Shown: positions 1-5,453 of the stretch, piece after piece
How the letters are laid out: every line of letters begins with the position of its first letter
Position numbering within the stretch: the stretch's first letter is position 1
NCBI GenBank assembly: GCA_035391225.1
Contig: DAOPKN010000108.1
Location: forward strand, 1 to 5,655
Reading direction: 5' to 3'
DNA length: 5,655 bases
DNA from: DAOPKN01 sp035391225
GTDB lineage: Bacteria; Thermotogota; Thermotogae; MWEM01
Notes under the pieces: generated by a model
The model's database searches: none
What the model saw: only the letters and a program-made list of their open reading frames with translations
Told to the model about the DNA's origin: nothing
Position numbers and translations under genes: made by a program

Positions 1-291
1 CTGCAAACCCCAACGAACGGAGCGACGGGCCTGGCGACGAGCCTGACGCTGAGCTGGCAGGGGACGGTAGGGCAGCAACAGAGCCAGCAGGTCCGTACGC
101 TGCCGACCATCACGGAATACCGGGTGTACATTGCACCCCAACACTTTGGCTACGGGGAACCGGAAATCAGTGAGACCACAAGTCTACTTCAAGCCAACCT
201 ATCCTATGGGAAAACGTATCGATGGAAAGTGGAAGCGCTGCAAAGCGATGGAAAGAATGCATTCAGCGAAGAATGGGTTTTTTCCACCATA
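1..291 (+). other. Fibronectin type III-like domain (partial or near-complete)
   Basis: Residues 1-97 read as an FN3 sandwich. A PTNGATGL opening and a TLSW B-strand are followed by the C-strand TEYRVYIAP, the hallmark YGKTYRWKVEA F-strand, and a closing WVFSTI. This layout is typical of the FN3 modules of bacterial secreted proteins, where a Y-W-V core in the F-strand is standard. The B-C loop is unusually long and Gln-rich (residues 20-35) and matches the post-cysteine linker of the downstream lipoprotein. The first 120 bases use ACG and AGC heavily, unlike the rest of the N-terminal half. Confidence 0.8.
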
Positions 292-3200
292 GAGAATCCC
301 CAACCCGGATTCAACGTGTATGTGGGCTCTGACCCCTCAAACGGGGGATGGGTTAGGATCAACGAAGGAGAATGGAGTACCAGCCTTCAAAATTTCATGC
401 TGGAATCGGGAACAACCGTAACGTTGGAAGCATCTGCGTCCATCGGGTGGGTGTTTGAAGGATGGTACAGGGATAACCAGAAGCAAACAGAAGAGGAACT
501 GCTAACCTTCAGTGCTTCCGAGGAAGTGGGTTTTTCTGCAAACTTTATCCAGTCCAGCTCCTATTCCCGAACAATCCATGGAATAGCCGAAGTTCAGGAA
601 AGCCATGAGGTTCTTGAAGGAGTTGAAATCAAAGTCGTTTTGCACAACATAGAAGGTGTCCCATATGAGTTGTACGAAACTACCTCCGATGCGCAGGGCG
701 CCTATACATTGCAAATCCCCTCGGCGAGCTGGGACCACTGTGAGACCGTTTTGATAAGGGGGATCCAGGAAAATTACCAGATCTCCAATGATTGGAAACC
801 CTCCACGCTTTTCACGGGGGAACAAACCCAGATAGATATTTCCCTGCAACCCCTTGAAATACCGGTTGAAAAAGAGTACTCCGGGCAACTTGAGTTACCC
901 CCCGAAGCGCGGGAAAAAGTAGTGTCGGCAATGACATTGGAGGTCGATACCCCAGTAACATCCGGTTCATTCGTCAATTACAACCTGGGGAATAACAGCG
1001 AGGGATACCTGTTAGACGCCCAGGGAAATGTGCTTGGAGTATGGATTCCCCGGGATGAAGGAACGCGGGCAGAGGAAACAATCGATGCAAATCGAATCGT
1101 TGAAGACTTCTGTGTGAACTTGGCCATGCTAACCGGAGCCTTCAGCATGGATTATGATTTCACTTCAATTCGGCAAGAAATCCAAAACGCACCTTTATTC
1201 CTGCCCACCGTGGAGATATTTACACAGGAAGTGGGAAATGAAGGATTTGATATCTTCGGAAGCGAAGCAATCGTGAACAACTGCTTCGAAATCCTGTTAC
1301 CGCTGTTTTCCGGATCGGGCGTTTCTGCGCGGAACGATCACGGCTTTCTCATCCCCGCTCCCGGGATAGTAACCGTACAAGGCCCTGATCACGTTCTGTC
1401 GTACAGCAACTATCACCCCTTCTGGGTAGGCGTTTACCGGGCGGATGGAGAATTCCTTGGGGTACTCGATTCCAGTAAATTTGGCTACTCCCTGCAACAG
1501 TTTCCCATAGTACTCAAGCCGGATACAAAAGAATTCCGGACGAAAGGTCGATTCGACCCGTTCTTCGAACACAAAGACATATATTTCCACATGGGGATTT
1601 CCGACCCGTATTGGGAATGGCCGGAAGAACTACCCGAAGAGGTCAAGGAAAAATTCACGAGGATAAACTCCGTAATGAAGTCATTCAACCTTTTTTTCAT
1701 TGTCTTCGATGCTGCCAAACTAATGGTGGATATCCTAACCTGGAATAGCCCAGCGGGGCTTCCAGATAAGACGGAGCTTGGGGTATTCATAATGGGATTA
1801 ATAATGAGCAACCTTGATGTATTTATCAACGAGATTTATACGGAAACGGGCATGTCTTTTTCCGATTTGGAGGGGTACTGGGAATCAGCCATTTTCCTTA
1901 CAAAAAGCGGATTTGAACAATATTATGACAAATCACTCAAGACAATGAAGTATGCATATGAATTGATTCGGAAAGCTGTCGAAAAGATGGTAGATATGGG
2001 AATATATGACCCTGTACACTACCAAGAATGGTTGAAAAAAATTAGTGGTAAGGGTTTTTTCGAAAATGTCGCAAAAAAGGGGAGGTCTGTGTTGAAAGTT
2101 GTTGGGCTCGTGCAAGCCGTGGATTCAGCGATAAGAAATAGCGCTTTGCTGGGGTTTCGGCTGAAGTACTTGTGCCCGCCCGATTGGTACAACAGTGAAC
2201 TACCTGATACTCCCTATGGAAAAACGCATTTGACGGGGTATTTTGATTTCAGTGACGTGGGGTTCCCCGGTGACGTGCAAAAAGGAGTTCCGGCGGAATT
2301 CCAGGTGAAAGGGAACGCAAATATTCGATTCACCGATACCGCAGGGGTTTCCCTCAAATTCTTTGTTGACCCCGAATTACCCGAGGATGTATTACCCGTG
2401 GGTGTATTACAACCAGATGCCCAAATTTCCCTCCCTTCTATCAATTCCAGTCAATTCGAATTCCCAGCGGTATCCCTGACCTTTCCTGAAGCAGGAGAGC
2501 ACAAGGTGGAAATCTGGGCGGAAGTGATTTTCAATTCGGGAGAACCTGACGAAGGAAAACTGGTCTCAGCCATTGAAGTTCCCGTGACGGTTTTTGATAC
2601 CCATTCCCTTTCCATTTTGGTGAAAAACTCGGGAGACTACGAGATAGAAACCAACGCGCGAGATGACATTGAAATTCACTTGTTCGATTCGAATGAGCAT
2701 ATGGTAGGGGTCTTCGATTGCGAAGAAGTTGATCCTTATTTGGCGCATGTTTCAATTCCAACTTTGCCCGAGGGAACCTATCGCTACGAGGTGTTTCGGA
2801 AAGCAAATTCATCGGAAGGTGTTTTTTTCGATGAATACTGGGGAAGTGGCTCCGTTGCATTGTACCAGAATATAAGCGAGGAGTTCGAGCGGAGTTTCCC
2901 GACCATCCTGGACGTGTATCCAACCCAAATCCAGGGGAGTTCCCAAGAAGTGACACCATACGTAGATGTGTTGGGTGGGGACATGGATTGCAACGTTAAA
3001 GCAACCCTGAAATTCTCCAGTACATCCAATTTTCAGCTTCCTGATCGTGAGATGGTTACTTCATCCCAAGATGTATTTGGAGGGCAAACCGCGCGATTGA
3101 TGTCTCTGGAAAACATCGTTGTTTTTCAACCCACCCAGGTGTACGCTTTGTTGGAAGCGGAGGAAAGTGGTCAGTGGAGGGTTGTGGATTCCTGGTTGTG

Positions 3201-5349
3201 GGAAGAGGTACTCATTCCTTCCCACCAGTTAACCCTGGAAATCAAGAACGTTGATGGAAATGAAATCCACGAAAATGCCCGGGACGAAATCCAAATAAAC
3301 CTGTACGATGGAGAATGGAATTTGCTTGCCATCCATGAATGCGTGGAAGTCGACAACTTCACGGTGCGGACAGTGATTCCCTCTGTGGGAGAAGGAAGCT
3401 ACCGGTACGAAGTCTACCGGAAACGAAACCTGGAAGAAGGGGTATACACGGATGAGTTCTGGGGTGGGGGATCAGTGACGATTGTTGAAGACACATCCCA
3501 AACCTTTTTCCGATCCATGCCCTGGATTTCCCAGGTATTCCCTGAAGCGGACACGAATTCGGGCATTCAAACACCATATGCCGTTGTTCACGGTGGTTCC
3601 ACAGAAGGGTTTTTGGTTCGAAACACGATCCGGATTTCCCAAGAAATTGATCATTACTGGGACTACTATGATCCCGATTTCCAGAGTATTTCGGGGAGTA
3701 CCTCGTTGGGTGTGGATGAGGAGAAAAGAATCGACTGCCCGGAAACAGTCTTGGTGGAAACCCCGACAAACATTCATGCTGAGTTGGAATACTATAACCA
3801 GGAAAAAGAGAAATGGATAGTGGTGGATTCTTACGCCTGGCGAGAGATAAACATCCCAACCTACAACCTAAGGATCGACGTGAAAAACGCGAACAACTTT
3901 GCGATCAACAGCGATGCGCGTTACGACATGCAGGTGAACCTGTACGACGAGAACTGGAACATCCTGGGGGTGTACCCTTGCAGCGTGGTGGACAATTACA
4001 CGGTACGGGTAGAAATCCCGGACCTGGAAGAAGGGGTATACCGTTTCGAAGTTTACCGAGAGGAAGATACGGGAGACTGGGTGTACGAAGACGAATTCTG
4101 GGGTGGAGGGAGCGTGACGGTAGACGCGGATGAAAGCGTGACGTTCGTACGGAACATGCCTATGCTGAGCCAGGTAAACCCGCGGGGGACGGTAGACAGC
4201 GGGGAAGTGGTCACGCCGAACGCGGAAGTAGAGGGAGGAATCAGCAGCTACAGCGTGCGAGCGACGTTCCGCTTCTCGAGCTCCCGGAACTACGCATTCC
4301 CGGATAGTCTTCGGAGCAGCAACAGCCAGACGGTGAGCGGAGGAGGGTGGAGCGACCTGTACGCGACGCAATCGATTTCCTTCACGCAGAACACCTACCT
4401 GCACGTGGAACTGGAAGCGTACGTGAATGGCAGCTGGAAGCTTGTCGACACCTGGGTGTGGGACGACATAAGCATCGCAAAGTACAACCTAAGAATCGAC
4501 GTGAAAAACGCGAACAACTTTGCGATCAACAGCGATGCGCGTTACGACANNNNNNNNNNNNNNNNNNNNNNNNNNNNNNNNNNNNNNNNNNNNNNNNNNN
4601 NNNNNNNNNNNNNNNNNNNNNNNNNNNNNNNNNNNNNNNNNNNNNNNNNACTGGAAGCGTACGTGAATGGCAGCTGGAAGCTTGTCGACACCTGGGTGTG
4701 GGACAGCAGAATTGAAGTTGTGCTCTATTCGCTGATTATCGACATCCATAACATCAATGGCGAAGATATCCATGAACTGGCCCGAAACAACATCGTGGTG
4801 CAACTGTTGAAAAATGGCGGAGAGATTGGACAGGAAGACGCGTACGAAGTTGACAGCCAAACGGTGAGAGTCTGTTTCTGGGACCTCGGGCCTGGAACGT
4901 ACACCTTCAAAGTGTACCGAACCGCGAATTACAACGAACTGGTATTCCAAACGGAATTCTGGGGATTGGGAAGCGTGAACGTAGATTCCGACGAGTCGGT
5001 CACCTTCACCCGGAACATGCCTACTTTTTACGAAATCCAGCCCCGCGGAACGGTTTCGAGCAACCAATCGCTATCACCGTACGTGCAAGCAAGGGGAGGG
5101 AGCCAGTCCTACAGCTGCAGGGCAACTTTGAAATATTCTGCAAGCAAGAACTACTCGTACCCAGATGTCACGCGAACCACCGACGCAAAAACGGTGAGCG
5201 CAGGAGTGGGGACTATCACCACGATTTACGCCAACCAAACGGTTTCCTTTTCCCAAGGAAGCAACGTGTACGGGGTTTTGGAAGCGAACGTTGGAGGAAG
5301 CTGGTTCACGGTGGATTCCTGGGTGTGGTCAAGCCTCTACGTACAGTAA
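1..5349 (+). CDS. Large multidomain secreted repeat protein, 5' truncated
   Basis: The frame is open from base 1 to the TAA at 5347-5349, giving 1782 codons including those hidden by the N gap. The true start lies upstream. Modules in order by residue: FN3 (1-97), InlB B-repeat-like (103-184), carboxypeptidase-regulatory-like (189-288), an unrecognised partly helical core (289-736), an Ig-like beta module (741-867), then five composite repeats of about 207 residues (868-1782). No catalytic motif is visible. There is no LPXTG motif, C-terminal membrane helix or other sorting signal; the last repeat runs straight into the stop. By analogy with proteins of this build I infer an exported adhesion or cell-surface scaffold role, but the sequence does not prove it. 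A GTG at 124 is not the start: it sits inside FN3 strand C with no ribosome binding site. A paralogue begins 50 bases downstream. Codon use changes abruptly along the gene. If the gap is filled as predicted, the product gains at least 127 residues. Confidence 0.9.
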   Translation: MQTPTNGATGLATSLTLSWQGTVGQQQSQQVRTLPTITEYRVYIAPQHFGYGEPEISETTSLLQANLSYGKTYRWKVEALQSDGKNAFSEEWVFSTIENPQPGFNVYVGSDPSNGGWVRINEGEWSTSLQNFMLESGTTVTLEASASIGWVFEGWYRDNQKQTEEELLTFSASEEVGFSANFIQSSSYSRTIHGIAEVQESHEVLEGVEIKVVLHNIEGVPYELYETTSDAQGAYTLQIPSASWDHCETVLIRGIQENYQISNDWKPSTLFTGEQTQIDISLQPLEIPVEKEYSGQLELPPEAREKVVSAMTLEVDTPVTSGSFVNYNLGNNSEGYLLDAQGNVLGVWIPRDEGTRAEETIDANRIVEDFCVNLAMLTGAFSMDYDFTSIRQEIQNAPLFLPTVEIFTQEVGNEGFDIFGSEAIVNNCFEILLPLFSGSGVSARNDHGFLIPAPGIVTVQGPDHVLSYSNYHPFWVGVYRADGEFLGVLDSSKFGYSLQQFPIVLKPDTKEFRTKGRFDPFFEHKDIYFHMGISDPYWEWPEELPEEVKEKFTRINSVMKSFNLFFIVFDAAKLMVDILTWNSPAGLPDKTELGVFIMGLIMSNLDVFINEIYTETGMSFSDLEGYWESAIFLTKSGFEQYYDKSLKTMKYAYELIRKAVEKMVDMGIYDPVHYQEWLKKISGKGFFENVAKKGRSVLKVVGLVQAVDSAIRNSALLGFRLKYLCPPDWYNSELPDTPYGKTHLTGYFDFSDVGFPGDVQKGVPAEFQVKGNANIRFTDTAGVSLKFFVDPELPEDVLPVGVLQPDAQISLPSINSSQFEFPAVSLTFPEAGEHKVEIWAEVIFNSGEPDEGKLVSAIEVPVTVFDTHSLSILVKNSGDYEIETNARDDIEIHLFDSNEHMVGVFDCEEVDPYLAHVSIPTLPEGTYRYEVFRKANSSEGVFFDEYWGSGSVALYQNISEEFERSFPTILDVYPTQIQGSSQEVTPYVDVLGGDMDCNVKATLKFSSTSNFQLPDREMVTSSQDVFGGQTARLMSLENIVVFQPTQVYALLEAEESGQWRVVDSWLWEEVLIPSHQLTLEIKNVDGNEIHENARDEIQINLYDGEWNLLAIHECVEVDNFTVRTVIPSVGEGSYRYEVYRKRNLEEGVYTDEFWGGGSVTIVEDTSQTFFRSMPWISQVFPEADTNSGIQTPYAVVHGGSTEGFLVRNTIRISQEIDHYWDYYDPDFQSISGSTSLGVDEEKRIDCPETVLVETPTNIHAELEYYNQEKEKWIVVDSYAWREINIPTYNLRIDVKNANNFAINSDARYDMQVNLYDENWNILGVYPCSVVDNYTVRVEIPDLEEGVYRFEVYREEDTGDWVYEDEFWGGGSVTVDADESVTFVRNMPMLSQVNPRGTVDSGEVVTPNAEVEGGISSYSVRATFRFSSSRNYAFPDSLRSSNSQTVSGGGWSDLYATQSISFTQNTYLHVELEAYVNGSWKLVDTWVWDDISIAKYNLRIDVKNANNFAINSDARYDXXXXXXXXXXXXXXXXXXXXXXXXXXXXXXXXXXLEAYVNGSWKLVDTWVWDSRIEVVLYSLIIDIHNINGEDIHELARNNIVVQLLKNGGEIGQEDAYEVDSQTVRVCFWDLGPGTYTFKVYRTANYNELVFQTEFWGLGSVNVDSDESVTFTRNMPTFYEIQPRGTVSSNQSLSPYVQARGGSQSYSCRATLKYSASKNYSYPDVTRTTDAKTVSAGVGTITTIYANQTVSFSQGSNVYGVLEANVGGSWFTVDSWVWSSLYVQ
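58..138 (+). repeat. Segment shared with the downstream paralogue (copy 1)
   Basis: These 27 codons align without gaps to 5460-5540 (copy 2, in the downstream gene), with 59 of 81 bases identical by my count. Key shared residues are QGT, GQQQ, TIT and YRVY. Here the segment forms the FN3 B-C loop and C strand; in the downstream gene it is the linker right after the lipidated Cys. Confidence 0.75.
307..552 (+). other. Divergent InlB B-repeat-like module
   Basis: Residues 103-184 show the pattern of bacterial InlB B-repeat relatives. There is a GGWVRI-type strand, a GTTVTLEA strand, a GWVFEGWY strand carrying the diagnostic F-x-GWY, and a closing FSANF strand. In known families this is a small all-beta module found in surface proteins, often as a spacer or carbohydrate or protein contact domain. 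The call rests on motif order only, so the exact family is uncertain. Confidence 0.65.
565..864 (+). other. Carboxypeptidase-regulatory-like (transthyretin-fold) beta module
   Basis: Residues 189-288 begin with a G-x-A strand, then LEGVEIKVVL, a T-T-S-DAQGAYTLQIP hairpin and a later IDISLQPL strand. The GV-x-(V/I) strand followed by T-D-A-x-G-x-Y-x-(L/I) is the usual signature of carboxypeptidase regulatory-like and CNA-B-like domains, which act as stalk or spacer modules in secreted proteins. No enzymatic residues are expected or seen. A starch-binding or SdrD-B-type module is an alternative. Confidence 0.6.
865..2208 (+). other. Unrecognised central region, partly alpha-helical
   Basis: Residues 289-736 match no family I can name. 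The first half (to about 1560) looks mixed alpha/beta and Gly/Asn/Pro-containing. Two short strands share an aromatic-x-x-x-D-x-G-x-(V/F)-LGV pattern (1006-1041 and 1429-1464). The second half (about 1620-2180) looks helical, with many Glu/Lys residues and hydrophobic heptads. It includes two hydrophobic stretches, 1684-1737 and 1777-1827, that carry internal Asp, Lys or Asn residues and so look like buried helices rather than clean membrane spans. A basic patch around 2030-2100 (KKISGKGFFENVAKKGR) follows. As the only non-modular part of the protein it is the best candidate for the specific activity, but no catalytic signature is visible. Confidence 0.5.
2221..2601 (+). other. Ig-like beta-sandwich module
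   Basis: Residues 741-867 have alternating hydrophobic strands: a LTGYFDFSDV start, a G-x-PAEFQVKGN strand, VSLKFFVD, then FPEAGEHKVEIWAEV and a closing VPVTVFD. The A-G-x-(H/Y)-x-V-x-(I/V)-W/A strand near the end is common in Ig-like and CARDB-like extracellular modules. It directly precedes the repeat array and probably links the core to it. Assignment is by strand pattern only. Confidence 0.45.
2602..3222 (+). repeat. Composite protein repeat R1 (207 residues)
   Basis: First of five tandem in-frame modules, exactly 621 bases. Each unit seems to hold two beta domains. The first ends after the aromatic-W-G-x-G-S-V strand (Trp codon at 2839, repeat residue 80) and an R-x-(F/M)-P turn. The second begins near a GG turn and an R/K-A-T-x-(K/R)-(F/Y)-S strand and ends in VDSW-x-W (first Trp codon at 3193). 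Cys at repeat residue 40 (2719) is shared with R2 and R3. Codon use is ordinary for this gene: Thr ACG 0 of 11 and Ser AGC 1 of 22. Confidence 0.85.
3223..3861 (+). repeat. Composite protein repeat R2 (213 residues)
   Basis: Second tandem module, recognised by the IKN strand, ENARDE turn, Cys at repeat residue 40 (codon 3340), EFWGGGSVT strand (Trp codon at 3460, repeat residue 80), RSMP turn and closing VDSYAW. It is six residues longer than R1, R3 and R5. The extra length lies in the second half, around a strongly aromatic and acidic insertion HYWDYYD at 3652-3672. The first Trp of the closing motif is Tyr here (codon 3832). Confidence 0.85.
3862..4482 (+). repeat. Composite protein repeat R3 (207 residues), codon-distinct copy
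   Basis: Third tandem module, exactly 621 bases, with the same landmarks: DAR turn, Cys at repeat residue 40 (codon 3979), EFWGGGSVT (Trp codon at 4099), RNMP, RATFRFS and VDTWVW (first Trp codon at 4453). Codon use switches at its left edge: Thr ACG 10 of 12 and Ser AGC 17 of 22, against 0 of 11 and 1 of 22 in R1. The segment 3874-4464 is apparently duplicated without change in R4. Confidence 0.85.
4483..4725 (+). repeat. Composite protein repeat R4, interrupted by assembly gap
   Basis: The left 67 bases (4483-4549) match R3 (3862-3928) with one silent difference, AGG versus AGA, at 4494. The right part 4650-4704 matches 4410-4464 exactly. After the shared VDTWVWD the copy departs from R3 and ends with seven different residues. 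Frame is kept across the Ns. If the hidden part equals R3, this unit is 208 residues long, in line with the other copies. As written it holds only the two ends. Confidence 0.8.
4550..4649. other. Assembly gap of exactly 100 N
   Basis: The run is 100 N, a common placeholder for a gap of unknown length. Flanks are identical to R3 for exactly 55 bases each (4495-4549 to 3874-3928, and 4650-4704 to 4410-4464), with a mismatch immediately outside each. The real spacing implied by the R3 template is 481 bases. Since 100 and 481 leave the same remainder on division by 3, the reading frame happens to survive. This is not a biological feature. Confidence 0.97.
4726..5346 (+). repeat. Composite protein repeat R5 (207 residues), C-terminal copy
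   Basis: Last module, 621 bases, ending directly before the stop codon. Landmarks are an IIDIHN strand, LARNN in place of NARD, EFWGLGSVN (Trp codon at 4960), RNMP, GG-S, RATLKYS and VDSWVW (first Trp codon at 5320). The Cys at residue 40 of R1-R3 is Ala here (codon 4840), while two other Cys appear in the RVCFW and YSCRAT strands. Codon use is intermediate between R1 and R3 (Thr ACG 9 of 19). No anchor or sorting signal follows. Confidence 0.85.
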
Positions 5350-5384
5350 CTGTGGAGTTTGAAGGAAAGTTTGGCTCCCCGGCG

Positions 5385-5393
5385 AAGGAAGGA
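5385..5393 (+). promoter_or_regulatory. Ribosome binding site of the downstream lipoprotein gene
   Basis: The purine run AAGGAAGGA lies six bases before the ATG at 5400, an ordinary Shine-Dalgarno distance, and supports that start. The 50-base spacer 5350-5399 has no evident stem-loop followed by T residues and no clear -35/-10 pair. The gene is therefore probably co-transcribed with the one upstream. Confidence 0.75.
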
Positions 5394-5399
5394 CAAGGG

Positions 5400-5453
5400 A
5401 TGAAAAGTACGCGAACGATAACGGTGCTGGTAGTGCTGGTAATGACGGCGTGC
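5400..5453 (+). other. Lipoprotein signal peptide (type II)
   Basis: Residues 1-18 show a short basic n-region (K2, R5), a hydrophobic stretch ITVLVVLVM and the lipobox-like M-T-A-C with Cys at 18 (codon 5451-5453). Signal peptidase II would cut before Cys18, which would then be lipidated. Met at -3 is less usual than Leu but tolerated. Leu-Arg at +2/+3 gives no clear inner-membrane retention signal. Confidence 0.8.

Noticed and set aside
124..126. GTG as the start codon of the large gene
   Set aside because: The frame is open upstream to base 1, the codon lies within FN3 strand C, and no ribosome binding site precedes it. The matching position in the downstream paralogue is internal.
1684..1827. 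Two transmembrane helices in the core
   Set aside because: The stretches contain Asp, Lys, Asn and Met at regular intervals and are better read as buried amphipathic helices. Topology cannot be decided from sequence alone.
3482..4133. Two overlapping + strand open frames in other phases (3482-3820, 3813-4133)
   Set aside because: The main frame is supported by conserved repeat motifs across this interval. These translations look random and Arg/Gly-rich, and a frameshift is not needed.
3868..4404. Antisense open frame of 178 codons
   Set aside because: It is a shadow of R3, where the heavy use of ACG, AGC and GTG codons removes reverse-strand stops. The translation is rich in Arg, Val and His with no domain pattern and no ribosome binding site.
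4489..5067. Antisense open frame across the N gap
   Set aside because: It runs through unknown bases and is the reverse shadow of R4/R5. It carries no recognisable motif.
2602..5346. CRISPR-like or mobile-element repeats
   Set aside because: The repeats are long, in frame, diverged at the DNA level and conserved at protein landmarks. They are domain repeats, with no inverted termini, transposase or spacer structure.
5350..5399. Terminator or promoter between the two genes
   Set aside because: I could find no stable stem followed by a T run and no paired -35/-10 boxes in the 50 bases.
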